Made by a program: the position numbers and the translations under genes. Positions 49,574-59,142 of a DNA stretch of 64,000 nucleotides are shown piece after piece (the first letter of the stretch is position 1; every line of letters begins with the position of its first letter). The notes under the pieces are model-generated. The model was not told the DNA's origin. It worked only from the letters and a program-made list of their open reading frames with translations, and searched no databases. Source of the stretch: Balneolaceae bacterium (lineage in GTDB: Bacteria > Bacteroidota > Rhodothermia > Balneolales > Balneolaceae); assembly GCA_017643365.1 (NCBI GenBank), contig JAEPNO010000016.1, positions 1-64,000 on the forward strand, in the 5' to 3' direction.

Positions 49574-51778
49574 TTACTTCTTAGGTTTTAGTATTACTCC
49601 GGCTAATGGGGGTACCGTTAATTTTATGCTAGCCTTTTGATTTTGCCATTCGCCTGGCACTGCTTTCAGCACCGTATCGCCTACATTGCTTCCGCCATAG
49701 TACTCCGAATCGCTGTTCATAATAATTTCATACTCGCAGGCTTCAGGTACACCAACTTGATATTCGTAATGCACGGTTGGAGTAAAGTTAAGAACGGTTA
49801 TTAAAAAGTCTCCGGTATCTTTTGCCCTTCGAACAAATGAAACGATACTATTGTCGGCATCATTAAAATCAATCCACTCGAAGCCTCTCCAGTCAAAATC
49901 GTTTTCGTACAGTGCTTTCTCTGTTTTAGCCAGAGAGTTTAAATCGCGAATAACTTTTTGCACTCCCTGATGTTGCTCCCAATTTAATAAATGCCAATCA
50001 AGCGACTTTGACTCGCTCCACTCTGCCCATTGGCCGAACTCGCATCCCATAAACAATAATTTCTTGCCGGGGTGTGCATACATATAAGTGTAGAGTAATC
50101 GTAAATTCGCAAACTTTTGCCAATCGTCGCCGGGCATTTTAGCGAGCATTGAATTCTTCATGTGCACTACTTCATCGTGCGAAAATGGAAGTGTAAAATT
50201 CTCGCTAAAGGCATAAATCAATGAAAAAGTAAGCTCACCTTGATGATATTTCCGATACAATGGATCTTTTTCGATGTACGCAAGCGTATCATTCATCCAG
50301 CCCATATTCCATTTGTAGTCGAAACCGAGACCTCCGGTTTGTGTAGGCCGAGAAACTCCACCCCACGATGTCGACTCTTCTGCAAAAGTAATGGTGCCGG
50401 GAAAGTGCTCGTGCACAGAATCGTTGAATTTGCGGAGAAAATCGATGGCTTCAATATTTTCGCGACCGCCATATTTATTTGGGATCCATTCGCCTTCTTC
50501 GCGCGAATAATCCAGATATAGCATTGAGGCAACTGCATCAACTCGCAAACCATCAATATGGAATTTATCACACCAGTATAGTGCGTTCGAAATAAGGAAA
50601 TTATGCACTTCGGTTCTGCCGAAATTAAAAATACAAGTGCCCCAGTCTTTGTGCTCACCTTGTCGTGCATCTTCATGCTCATAAAGTCCGGTTCCATCAA
50701 AACGGCGCAATCCATGATCATCTTTTGCAAAATGAGCAGGCACCCAATCAACTATAACTCCGATCCCGGCTTTGTGGCACTCATCCACGAAATACATAAA
50801 ATCGTGCGGCGTACCAAAACGGCTAGTCGGTGCATAATATCCTGTAATTTGATAACCCCAAGATGGATCGTACGGGTGCTCTGCAATCGGCAACAACTCA
50901 ATGTGCGTATATCCTAAATCTTTAACATAAGGCACCAATTCGTGAGCCAGTTCGCGATAGGATAAATACTCTGAATCGCCGCCCACTTTTTTACGCCATG
51001 AGCCTGCATGAACTTCGTACACCGAAAGTGGTTTATCTAGGGCTTGGCGTTCTTCTCTGGATTTTACCCACTCATCATCATTCCAATTGTAGCCTTCAAT
51101 ATCAAACACTTTAGAGGCTGTTTCGGGGCGCAATTGTGCATAAAATGCAAATGGATCGGCTTTTAACAATGGCGGATCCTGCACCGGCGATTTAATTTCA
51201 TATTTGTACTCATCACCTTGGGTTACTTGCGGGATAAAAATCTCCCACAAACCCTGATCGTGATATTTCCGCATGCGATGAACACGTCCATCCCAATTAT
51301 TGAATGGTCCTACAACAGAAACACGTGTTGCACTCGGCGCCGAAACTACAAAATGAATCCCTTTCACCCCATCCACTTCTTTGGGATGAGCGCCCATAAA
51401 TTCATAGGCTTTTTTGTGATTTCCTTCGCCCCACAACTGCAGATCAAAATCGGCGATCATTCGATCGAATGCATAGGCATCATTTATTTCGAATTCTTCT
51501 CCGCTATGCGGCTTGATACTTAATGAATAAGGCGCCGGGTTTTTCCTACGCGGAAATACATACTCGAACAATCCTTCTGGCGAAACTCTTTGCAATTCAA
51601 CCGGCTTGGTGTTCCCAATTTTTACAAACACCAATTTTGCTTCCGGCCTGAATACCCTGAGCACTAATTTCTCTGATTTACCCTGCTTTATATTGTGAAA
51701 CCCTAGTACCGAAAAAGGATCCCCGTGAGACCCATTCGAAATTGATTCAATTTCTTCTTTATTGAGCGTGTACGTCAT
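49574..51778 (-). CDS. glgB: 1,4-alpha-glucan branching enzyme
   Basis: About 734 residues from ATG 51778 ([16 protein letters not shown]); a longer frame to 51802 is less likely. The N-terminal CBM48 regions ([21 protein letters not shown]-like, [20 protein letters not shown]) are followed by the GH13 core: [55 protein letters not shown] and [16 protein letters not shown]. The enzyme forms alpha-1,6 branches in glycogen. It leads the minus-strand block glgB-malQ-comA-glgA. Confidence 0.96.
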   Translation of the reverse strand: MTYTLNKEEIESISNGSHGDPFSVLGFHNIKQGKSEKLVLRVFRPEAKLVFVKIGNTKPVELQRVSPEGLFEYVFPRRKNPAPYSLSIKPHSGEEFEINDAYAFDRMIADFDLQLWGEGNHKKAYEFMGAHPKEVDGVKGIHFVVSAPSATRVSVVGPFNNWDGRVHRMRKYHDQGLWEIFIPQVTQGDEYKYEIKSPVQDPPLLKADPFAFYAQLRPETASKVFDIEGYNWNDDEWVKSREERQALDKPLSVYEVHAGSWRKKVGGDSEYLSYRELAHELVPYVKDLGYTHIELLPIAEHPYDPSWGYQITGYYAPTSRFGTPHDFMYFVDECHKAGIGVIVDWVPAHFAKDDHGLRRFDGTGLYEHEDARQGEHKDWGTCIFNFGRTEVHNFLISNALYWCDKFHIDGLRVDAVASMLYLDYSREEGEWIPNKYGGRENIEAIDFLRKFNDSVHEHFPGTITFAEESTSWGGVSRPTQTGGLGFDYKWNMGWMNDTLAYIEKDPLYRKYHQGELTFSLIYAFSENFTLPFSHDEVVHMKNSMLAKMPGDDWQKFANLRLLYTYMYAHPGKKLLFMGCEFGQWAEWSESKSLDWHLLNWEQHQGVQKVIRDLNSLAKTEKALYENDFDWRGFEWIDFNDADNSIVSFVRRAKDTGDFLITVLNFTPTVHYEYQVGVPEACEYEIIMNSDSEYYGGSNVGDTVLKAVPGEWQNQKASIKLTVPPLAGVILKPKK

Positions 51779-51875
51779 AATATTGTTAGTTGAAGGGGGC
51801 AAAAGATAATAAAATATCCGGTAAACGTTTACCTGCTAAATGCGTGATGATACACACTAATGGTTTCGTTATTTT

Positions 51876-53108
51876 ATGTGCATGAACATATCCGGTTTTA
51901 TAGCTCGTCGCTATCTATTTTCCCGAAAATACATCTCGCTAATTTCTACCCTTACTTATATAAGTATTGCGGGCGTTACCATAGGCACAGCCCTTTTAAT
52001 TGTAGTCTTATCAGTATTTAATGGCTTTTTTGATGTCGTTAAATCACTATTGTTATCCTTCGATCCGGATGTGCGCATAGAATCAACCCAAAGCAATACG
52101 TTTTTATATTCTGATTCACTCCGACAGCAACTCGAGGACATCCCGGAAATTCAGCTAATCTCACCTTTTGTAAGAGGCAAAGCTCTTCTTTCTAATGGTG
52201 ATGACGCTAATAAGGTTGTTGAGGTTAAAGGCATCGACGAAGCTACCTTTATCAATATGGTGAACATCGAACAGAGCATCACATCGGGAGTGTATGATTT
52301 AGAAGTTCGAAATCGCAAACCGGGCATAGTTGTGCACGAGCAACTGCGATCAGAATTATTTTTGAACATGGGTGATGAAATTGCATTGCTAAGTGCTGCC
52401 GGCATGCGCAAAGCCCTCACTCAAATCACCGTGCCTCGCTCTTATCAATTTGATGTGCGCGGTGCTTACTTAGTACAATCGATTGCCTCTACTCCCAGCG
52501 TGTACGTAGAAATTGATGCCGCGCGACGTTTATTCAACGCTCGCAAACAAGTAACAGGTATCGATCTAAAATTAACCAACAGTGAAGCTGCTGAGAATCT
52601 AAAAAATACACTTGCAGCTGAACTTGGTCCTGAATACAAAATCTCGACTTGGTACGATTTACAAAAGCCTTTGTACGATGTTATGTATCTGGAAAAATGG
52701 GGCGCCTACATCATTTTAATGATTATTGTAGTGGTTGCCGTGCTTAATATCATTGGCTCGCTAACTATGATTGTGATTCAAAAGCGGCGAGACATAGGCA
52801 TTTTAATGTCGATGGGTTTTTCATCCGGCCGAATAAAATCCATTTTTAGAAAGCAAGGACTTTTCATTGGCATGATTGGCTGTGGCATTGGTGGTTCACT
52901 GGGCTTTTTACTGTGTTGGCTGCAACAGCAATATGGGTTAATCAAACTATCGTCAGCCTTTATTATTGATGCCTACCCGGTAGATATTCGTTTGTTAGAT
53001 GTACTAATTATTCTGGGTGGCAGCTTATTACTTTGCCTTGCTGCAAGCTGGTTTCCATCTAAGCAAGCGTCTGCAATTCAACCCGCAGAAGCAGTACGGT
53101 ACGAGTAG
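51876..53108 (+). CDS. FtsX-type ABC permease (LolC/LolE-like)
   Basis: This 410-residue membrane protein has an N-terminal transmembrane helix (TLTYISIAGVTIGTALLIVV then LSVFNGFFDVVKS), a large periplasmic domain (about 55-265), and three C-terminal helices beginning YIILMIIVVVAVLNIIGSLT and including the RRDIGILMSMGFSSGRIKSI motif typical of LolC/E and FtsX-like permeases. It would release lipoproteins from the inner membrane with a LolD ATPase, which is not in this window. The start may be 51876 or 51882. Confidence 0.88.
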   Translation: MCMNISGFIARRYLFSRKYISLISTLTYISIAGVTIGTALLIVVLSVFNGFFDVVKSLLLSFDPDVRIESTQSNTFLYSDSLRQQLEDIPEIQLISPFVRGKALLSNGDDANKVVEVKGIDEATFINMVNIEQSITSGVYDLEVRNRKPGIVVHEQLRSELFLNMGDEIALLSAAGMRKALTQITVPRSYQFDVRGAYLVQSIASTPSVYVEIDAARRLFNARKQVTGIDLKLTNSEAAENLKNTLAAELGPEYKISTWYDLQKPLYDVMYLEKWGAYIILMIIVVVAVLNIIGSLTMIVIQKRRDIGILMSMGFSSGRIKSIFRKQGLFIGMIGCGIGGSLGFLLCWLQQQYGLIKLSSAFIIDAYPVDIRLLDVLIILGGSLLLCLAASWFPSKQASAIQPAEAVRYE

Positions 53109-53112
53109 ATTT

Positions 53113-53370
53113 TTAGTGACTAGATCTAAAATACTAGCCTTATCCTAATAAAAAGTCATCCAGAACCGCCGGTTGGCGGTGAAGGATCTGCACAATGCTA
53201 TCTGTGGTTAGATATTCCATTGTGAAGACTCCTCGATTCCTCGGAGTGACTAGTTCTAAATGCTAGCTTTATCCTAATTAACAAGTCATCCAGAGCACAG
53301 CGAAGGATCTGCACAATTCTATCCGTGGGTAGATATTTATTCGTGAAGACTCCTCGGTTCCTCGGAGAAA
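53113..53370. repeat. Tandem repeat array, left part (units 1 and 2)
   Basis: Units of about 125 bases start with AAAGTCATCC, contain GAAGGATCTGCACAAT, a GTGGTTAGATAT-like box and end with GTGAAGACTCCTCGATTCCT then CGGAGTGACTAG. The array starts with the tail of another unit near 53117. Unit 1 covers about 53148-53275 and unit 2 about 53280-53370. Confidence 0.88.
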
Positions 53371-53371
53371 G

Positions 53372-53728
53372 TCACTTAAATTTCTCTATATATTTCTGAA
53401 AGTATGGGTCTTCCAAAATCTTCTTTGGTGGCCATTCACCTACTATTTCCTTATTCAAAAACTTCCATCCGGGATTAAAATTATTAATCAATGAATCTTT
53501 CCATTTTCTTGACTTCCCCTTGATTCTTTTTTCAGCGGCTATCGCTTCTATCATTGTTGGAAACACATCATAAAAGACTAAATTATAACAATAGTTTTTC
53601 CCTGCAAAAGTCTCGGGTTTCCCTCTTTCCAGATAATGCTCTACAACCCTTCTAGGTAAATTATTTGAAGCCCCTGTATAAAGTACACTTCGGGATGGAT
53701 TGGTGGTTATGTATACAGCAAAGTCCAC
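53372..53728 (-). CDS. GIY-YIG nuclease domain protein (UPF0213-like)
   Basis: This 118-residue single-domain protein has the GIY-YIG pattern as FAVYITTNPSRSVLYTGASN followed by NLPRRVVEHY, then the catalytic NYCYNLVFYD and IEAIAAEKRIKGKSRKWKDS with the metal-binding Glu in AAEKRIK. The fold cuts DNA in homing enzymes and UvrC, but many small family members have no known role. It lies inside a tandem repeat array, with array units on both sides; unit 2 ends at its stop codon and unit 3 begins 29 bases after its start. Transmission together with the repeats is possible. Confidence 0.87.
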   Translation of the reverse strand: MDFAVYITTNPSRSVLYTGASNNLPRRVVEHYLERGKPETFAGKNYCYNLVFYDVFPTMIEAIAAEKRIKGKSRKWKDSLINNFNPGWKFLNKEIVGEWPPKKILEDPYFQKYIEKFK

Positions 53729-53756
53729 TATTTACAATAATAAACTATTAGTTATT

Positions 53757-54095
53757 GAACAAGTCATCCTGAACCGTCGGCTGGCGGTGAAGATCTACAC
53801 AATGCTAACTGTGGTTAGATATATATTCGTGAAGACTCCTCGATTCCTCGGAGTGACTAGATCTAAAAAACCAGCTTCACACTAAATTAAAAAGTCATCC
53901 AGGGCGCAGTGATGTATCTGCAAAATGCCGACTGTGGCAGATACTCAATTGTGAAGACTCCTCGGTTCCTCGGAGTGACTAGATCTAGAAAACCAGTTTC
54001 ACACTAAATTAAAAGTCATCCAGAGCGGAGAGATGGATCTGCACAATGCTATCTGTGGCTTGATACGCATTTGGGAATACTAATCGGAGAGGCTG
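53757..54095. repeat. Tandem repeat array, right part (units 3 to 5)
   Basis: Units 3 (about 53757-53885), 4 (about 53889-54005) and 5 (about 54010-54095, truncated) share the AAGTCATCC start, GATCTGCACAATGCTA-like middle and AGACTCCTCGRTTCCTCGGA ending of the left part. The 3' half carries a GTGACTAGATCTARAAAACC box with a TTCACACTAAATT tail in this part. The gene-free stretch from 53729 to 54109 holds only this. Confidence 0.88.
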
Positions 54096-54109
54096 AAATA
54101 AAAACTTGA

Positions 54110-55795
54110 TCACCCTTCATTGTAAACATCGGGCAAATCATTTTCGTAGAGGATTACATCGCCGGGCGTAGCTTTTTCTCTTGCTAGTTCATTTGCAGCA
54201 AATAAATCATCCACCACAAATACATGATCTGTGTTTTCTTGCACGCTTTCAATTCCTTGCTTTATAGGCTTCGAACGTTGCTCGCCAACCAAAATCACCA
54301 CATCAAGATTTGCAGCCCCAATAGCTGTGCCGAATTTGAAATTTTCTTCGGCTTCGATTTCACCTAACTCTACCATTCCCGGTGTAATAATCATCCGGTT
54401 TCTGTTCTTAAACTGACCCAATATCTCAACTGCGTTTTTTGCCCCCACCGGATTGGAGTTGAAGGCATCATCAATGATAAAAAGTTCGCCGGCTTTCTTT
54501 AACTCTAACCGATGCTCAATTGGTTCGATGCTTTGTGCGGCTATTGCCATGGTTTTTGGTCGGATATCGAAATGATGTGCCACACCAATTGCGAGCATCA
54601 TGTTCTGAACATTATGCGCACCTAGTAGTTTGGTTTTAAACTCATAAATTTCGCCGTCAAACTTTGCCTCGAACCGCGTTCCCGAAGTGTCGTAACTAAT
54701 TTTTTCGCCCCGGATTTCACCATTTTGCAATCCAACTAGTATACGCTGAATATCACTTCGTCCTTCGCCCATGATTGCAACTCGTTCATCATCCGCATTG
54801 AGAACAGCCACCCCGCCTTCGCCTAAATTTTCAACAATAGTTCCTTTTTCTTTGGCGATTACATCTTGCGATCCGAACGTTTCTAAATGAGCCAGCCCAA
54901 CGTTACTCACCACCGATACATCGGGCTTGGCGATATCACAAAGTTCCTGAATATTTCCGGCGTATCTCGCGCCCATCTCTAGGATCAAAATCTGATGATG
55001 TGCTTGCAGATCGTTGTTAATCACTTTACAAATGCCCATTGGGGTATTAAAACTACCCGGAGTGTAGCAAACCGAGTATCGCTCCTTTAGCAAGTCTTTG
55101 ATCATAAACTTGATGGAGGTTTTTCCATAACTACCGGTAATGGCAATTACTTTAAGGTGAGGCATTGCCGCCAATTTTTTTCTAGCCTTCTTTTTAAAAC
55201 CTTCTTGAATGCTTCGCTCAATAGGTTTAGTGATATTCCCTGCAAATAATACCGAAAATGGGATTAGCAACGCACCTATCACCCAACCGAACACTAATAA
55301 AACTACATCAAAACTGAGTAGCCCTGGATCATAAGTTGGGGGAATCATCCACAAAAAAGGTATGTACCCAGTGTATGCCCAAATCATGAAAAAAACGGGT
55401 AAAAACAGATTTAAGATTGCCAGCGGTACCATCAACCGCTTAATCCGACTTGTAAACACCAATGGCTTTTTAATTTGATCGGCTTTGTACCGTTTCACGC
55501 TCCCAAACCAGAAAATCCCCCAAACAAAAAGAGCCAATGTTAATGCGGTATTTGTGATGGCTACTTCAAGCCATTCGAAACCAATCACCAAGATGAATAA
55601 TAAAATATTGTAGAGTGCCAGGTCACCGGGAATAACTTTTTGCTCCCAGTGGCCGCGCAACCACTGCCAATATTCGTTGTGCTTGTAGCCTACCTGTTGA
55701 AAAACGTGAACAAAAAAGCGTAATCTGGTCCAGCAATATCTGGCAAGGATGAACGAAAATAATACCGAAAGCGCATCTAAAAAGAGGTAATACAA
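54110..55795 (-). CDS. Mur ligase family protein with N-terminal membrane domain
   Basis: This 561-residue protein begins with about 5-6 hydrophobic helices (residues about 1-185), which MurF enzymes do not have. The rest is a Mur ligase: ATP site VIAITGSYGKTSIKFMIKDL, then YTPGSFNTPMGICK, ILEMGARYAGNIQELCDIAK, VLNADDERVAIM, LLGAHNVQNMMLAIGVAHHF, EHRLELKKAGELFIIDDAFN. It resembles MurF, which adds D-Ala-D-Ala to UDP-MurNAc-tripeptide. The start codon is TTG at 55795. The role of the anchor is unknown. Confidence 0.82.
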   Translation of the reverse strand: MYYLFLDALSVLFSFILARYCWTRLRFFVHVFQQVGYKHNEYWQWLRGHWEQKVIPGDLALYNILLFILVIGFEWLEVAITNTALTLALFVWGIFWFGSVKRYKADQIKKPLVFTSRIKRLMVPLAILNLFLPVFFMIWAYTGYIPFLWMIPPTYDPGLLSFDVVLLVFGWVIGALLIPFSVLFAGNITKPIERSIQEGFKKKARKKLAAMPHLKVIAITGSYGKTSIKFMIKDLLKERYSVCYTPGSFNTPMGICKVINNDLQAHHQILILEMGARYAGNIQELCDIAKPDVSVVSNVGLAHLETFGSQDVIAKEKGTIVENLGEGGVAVLNADDERVAIMGEGRSDIQRILVGLQNGEIRGEKISYDTSGTRFEAKFDGEIYEFKTKLLGAHNVQNMMLAIGVAHHFDIRPKTMAIAAQSIEPIEHRLELKKAGELFIIDDAFNSNPVGAKNAVEILGQFKNRNRMIITPGMVELGEIEAEENFKFGTAIGAANLDVVILVGEQRSKPIKQGIESVQENTDHVFVVDDLFAANELAREKATPGDVILYENDLPDVYNEG

Positions 55796-55919
55796 GGGCT
55801 GTCTATGTTATGGTTTTATGATGAATGTTGACTATCTGAGGGATAGTTCGACTTTCTTTTTTGTGGGTGGTATATTCTGCACGACTAAAATTGAAGCTTA
55901 ATACAGCACAAATAAATAT

Positions 55920-56927
55920 ATGAAATTAATTATCCCAATGGCGGGTAGGGGTACCCGTGTACGTCCGCATTCTCATACTGTTCCAAAACCATTATTACCA
56001 GTAGCCGGAACCATGATTATTGAGCGGCTTGTTGAAACTTTTATGCGAACGCTTGACCGGGAAATCACCGAGATCGTTTACATTCTAGGTCCGGATTTTG
56101 GCCGTCAAATTAAGGAAGAGTTAAATGAAATGAGTGCTCGCCATAATGTAAAAGCAACGTTCAGGGTTCAGGAAGTTGCTCTTGGTACCGCCCACGCTGT
56201 TGATTGTGCTCGCGAAGACTTAGACGGCGAAGTGATTGTAGCTTTTGCTGATACGCTTTTCGACAGCAAAGAGAAATTCAATATCGAAGATGCCGATAGT
56301 GTAATCTGGTTAAAGAAAGTTGAAGATCCTTCTCGATTTGGAGTAGCCGTTTATGAGGGCGATCGAATTACGGGATTTGTTGAGAAGCCCGAAGAATTTA
56401 TATCTGATCTGGCGATAATCGGTGTTTACTATTTTAAAGATGGAGAAGGTTTGAAGGCCGAATTAACACGAATTATGGACGAAGACATTAAAGGTCCGGG
56501 TGGTGAGTACTTTTTAACTGAAGCCTTGGATAATATGATCAATCACGGCAAGGTGTTTAAAACTGCTACGGTTGATGAATGGCTCGATTGTGGGACATTA
56601 CCTGCTTGGTTAGAAACAACCGGCGAAATTCTTGCGAAAGAAAATCATGCTTTTGATGCTTCCGCCTATCCCGGTTCTACGATTATAGCGCCAGTATTTA
56701 TTGGCGAAGGCGTAACTATCGAAGGCAGTACCATCGGGCCCAAAGTTTCAATCGAAGCCGGAACTGTTATCAAAAACTCTACCATTTCGAATTCCATTAT
56801 TCGGGATAATGCCACTGTTGAGAACACTGAAACTACCGGTTCTACCATAGGCGCACATTCTCTCGTTAGCAATGTGTCCGGTAAAATTGATATTGGCGAT
56901 CACTCTTCAGTGAGTATCGAAAAATAA
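55920..56927 (+). CDS. Sugar nucleotidyltransferase with left-handed beta-helix tail
   Basis: This 335-residue protein has the nucleotidyltransferase signature LIIPMAGRGTRVRPHSHTVP with KPLLPVAG, then VALGTAHAVDCAREDL, FVEKPEEFISDLAIIGVYYF and GGEYFLTEALDNMI. A C-terminal left-handed beta-helix with hexapeptide repeats (IAPVFIGEGVTIEGSTIGPK, VSIEAGTVIKNSTISNSIIR) begins near residue 255. It resembles glucose-1-phosphate thymidylyl/uridylyltransferases; the substrate cannot be fixed. A terminator lies at 56942. Confidence 0.88.
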   Translation: MKLIIPMAGRGTRVRPHSHTVPKPLLPVAGTMIIERLVETFMRTLDREITEIVYILGPDFGRQIKEELNEMSARHNVKATFRVQEVALGTAHAVDCAREDLDGEVIVAFADTLFDSKEKFNIEDADSVIWLKKVEDPSRFGVAVYEGDRITGFVEKPEEFISDLAIIGVYYFKDGEGLKAELTRIMDEDIKGPGGEYFLTEALDNMINHGKVFKTATVDEWLDCGTLPAWLETTGEILAKENHAFDASAYPGSTIIAPVFIGEGVTIEGSTIGPKVSIEAGTVIKNSTISNSIIRDNATVENTETTGSTIGAHSLVSNVSGKIDIGDHSSVSIEK

Positions 56928-56941
56928 TTTACTTTTCACTT

Positions 56942-56972
56942 AAAAATAGCGGGAACACGGCCCGCTATTTTC
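56942..56972. terminator. Bidirectional-looking terminator hairpin
   Basis: AAATAGCGGG and CCCGCTATTT are perfect 10-base inverse arms around a 7-base loop AACACGG, with A and T runs on the two sides. It lies 15 bases after the nucleotidyltransferase stop. Confidence 0.88.
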
Positions 56973-57033
56973 ACTATAAGCACGATACTCTAATGATTTT
57001 TATATTCCTGTAGTGGTTTTCCACGGGATAATT

Positions 57034-58200
57034 ATGCGTTGTACCCTTTTATTATTCTTACTAATTGTATTCGGATCTGAATCTGTGCTGGCTCAAAATG
57101 ATAATTTTAGAGCCTATCGGGATAGCGTTCGGCAAGCACAGGAAGCATTTAATTTGCAATATTCTTCCGCCAACGGATCAAATCAAGCACAGGCGTTCCA
57201 AACACAGTTTTCGGCAGAATTCGAAGCCTTTAAAACTGAAATGGTGCAAAAATGGGGTGACTTCAAACAACGCACTAATACCGAATGGGTTGAATATTTT
57301 GATGAAGGAAACGCCCGTGTAGAAGTTGACTTCATGCTTGATCGTGTTTCGTTAGAAGTGCTGGTTGATAGATCGCAGAACACCGAGCAACGCGTTGCCA
57401 GCCTACCCAGGATGCTCATCGAAACCATTCAAAGCCAAGGCTCAGAGTTTGGTTTTGAAGCAGCCCAAGGCGATTACTCTCCCGTTTTAAACCGGCCTGT
57501 ACTTTCTAATCAATTAACAAAACGCGTTAGCGAGTCTAACACCGATTACGCACTTCGTATCATCGAAAACAACCAGCCATCGGTTCGGCAAATAAATGGT
57601 GCAGATGGTACAGAGCGTGCGGTTTTAACACTTACTTTTGATCTTTTACCCGATGCCCTACGTGAACGCGCTAAACGTGTACAAAGTTTTGTTTTCAAGT
57701 ACTCCGATCGATACAACCTTTACCCATCGCTAGTATTTGCCATTATTCATACTGAATCCTTTTTTAACCCAATGGCACAATCCGCAGATAACGCAATCGG
57801 GTTAATGCAGCTAACGTCTGCCGGTAACGGGGCCGAGGCTTACCAAGCAGTGTACGGCGGTAATGACTTGCCATCCGACGAATTTTTATTCGATCCGGAA
57901 AACAATATCCAATTAGGATGCGCTTACATCAATCTGTTGCTAAACACTCACTTGAACGATATTAACAACGATCTCACTAAACAGTATTTGGCCATTGCCG
58001 CTTACAATACGGGCTCTTCGAATGTGTTTCGCGCTTATGATCGCAATGGCTCAAAACCTCGTGCAATTCGTAAAATTGAATCAATGACTCCCCAAGAGAA
58101 TTACGAATTTCTGATCCAAAATTTACCTTCCGAAGAAACGCGCACCTACCTAAAAAAGGTTGTAGAACGGTCGCAGCTCTACGATAGTTGGGGCGAGTAA
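57034..58200 (+). CDS. Lytic transglycosylase (MltC-like)
   Basis: 388 residues from ATG 57034 (MRCTLLLFLLIVFGSE); a GTG start at 57013 is less likely. A signal peptide ends near VLAQ. A helical first domain resembles DUF3393 of MltC. The catalytic SLT domain reads YPSLVFAIIHTESFFNPMAQ with the catalytic Glu, then SADNAIGLMQLTSAG, and QYLAIAAYNTGSSNVFRAYD. It cuts peptidoglycan glycan strands. No lipobox is visible (VLAQ instead), so it is probably soluble periplasmic. Confidence 0.92.
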   Translation: MRCTLLLFLLIVFGSESVLAQNDNFRAYRDSVRQAQEAFNLQYSSANGSNQAQAFQTQFSAEFEAFKTEMVQKWGDFKQRTNTEWVEYFDEGNARVEVDFMLDRVSLEVLVDRSQNTEQRVASLPRMLIETIQSQGSEFGFEAAQGDYSPVLNRPVLSNQLTKRVSESNTDYALRIIENNQPSVRQINGADGTERAVLTLTFDLLPDALRERAKRVQSFVFKYSDRYNLYPSLVFAIIHTESFFNPMAQSADNAIGLMQLTSAGNGAEAYQAVYGGNDLPSDEFLFDPENNIQLGCAYINLLLNTHLNDINNDLTKQYLAIAAYNTGSSNVFRAYDRNGSKPRAIRKIESMTPQENYEFLIQNLPSEETRTYLKKVVERSQLYDSWGE

Positions 58201-58224
58201 CTCATACCCACTTATATCAAACAC

Positions 58225-58917
58225 ATGATAGCATTAGTAACCGGCGCTTACCGCGGCCTAGGTCTGGAAACCGTAAAACAACTAGCCGAACAGAAATATA
58301 CCGTAGTTTTAACGGGTAGAAATACTGACAAGGGAGAATCGGCGGCTTCAGAATTTCGTGATCAAGGTCTCGATGTCTACTTTCACCGCTTAGATGTGAA
58401 CGACCAATTTGAGATCAACGAACTGCACGATTATATGCTCGAGAAATTTGGGGTTTTGGATGTGCTTGTAAACAACGCCGGCATCCATTACGATACCGGT
58501 CATGATGTTACCAATCCAAATTGGAACATTGTACAAGAAGCCGTTGAAACTAATTTCATCGGTGCTTGGAAACTTACCGTTGCCATGCTTCCTCTTATCA
58601 AAAAAAGTGCTACCGGTAGGATTGTAAATGTTTCGAGTGGAGCAGGTTCTTTACAAGACATGAGCCCCGGAACGCCTGCTTATTCAACCTCAAAAGCTGC
58701 CATGAACGTGCTAACCATTCAGCTGGCGGAGGCGTTAAAACCTGAAGGAATTAAAGTGAATTCTGTATGCCCGGGTTGGGTTCGAACCGACATGGGTGGG
58801 CAAGCTGCACCACGCTCGGTTGAAGAAGGCGCAACCGGAATTGTTTGGGCGGCAACGCTTAACCAAAACGGACCAACTGGTGGGTTTTTCAGAGATGGAA
58901 AGCCAATCGCCTGGTAG
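58225..58917 (+). CDS. Short-chain dehydrogenase/reductase
   Basis: This 230-residue SDR has the Rossmann start ALVTGAYRGLGLETVKQLAE, VLVNNAGIHYDTG, catalytic Ser in GRIVNVSSGAGSL, Tyr and Lys in PAYSTSKAAMNVLTIQLAEA, and VNSVCPGWVRTDMGG. The layout is like plant- and animal-type carbonyl reductases (NADPH type). Substrate unknown. It is 24 bases after the transglycosylase gene and may be cotranscribed. The 225-base gap behind it shows nothing clear. Confidence 0.9.
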   Translation: MIALVTGAYRGLGLETVKQLAEQKYTVVLTGRNTDKGESAASEFRDQGLDVYFHRLDVNDQFEINELHDYMLEKFGVLDVLVNNAGIHYDTGHDVTNPNWNIVQEAVETNFIGAWKLTVAMLPLIKKSATGRIVNVSSGAGSLQDMSPGTPAYSTSKAAMNVLTIQLAEALKPEGIKVNSVCPGWVRTDMGGQAAPRSVEEGATGIVWAATLNQNGPTGGFFRDGKPIAW

Positions 58918-59142
58918 TGTATTTCTGTATATTTAAATTGGCATAAATCTTCCCCCAAAAGCATTCAAACTTGGCTTTTCACTTTGAAGACTGCGTATAA
59001 TTACGAATCTACTTTTCAGTTTTACGGGGCGGGGGGACGTTGGATTGTCATCTTAAATGAATCTTCAGAATAGGGGAATTATCATAGCTATGAGAATTGG
59101 CGGACTACGCTCTGTAGTAACCATAATTCAATTTACAAAGCT

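Noticed and set aside
53113-54095. Possible CRISPR array
   Set aside because: The repeated units are about 125 bases, diverged and tandem, with no short repeat-spacer alternation and no cas genes nearby.
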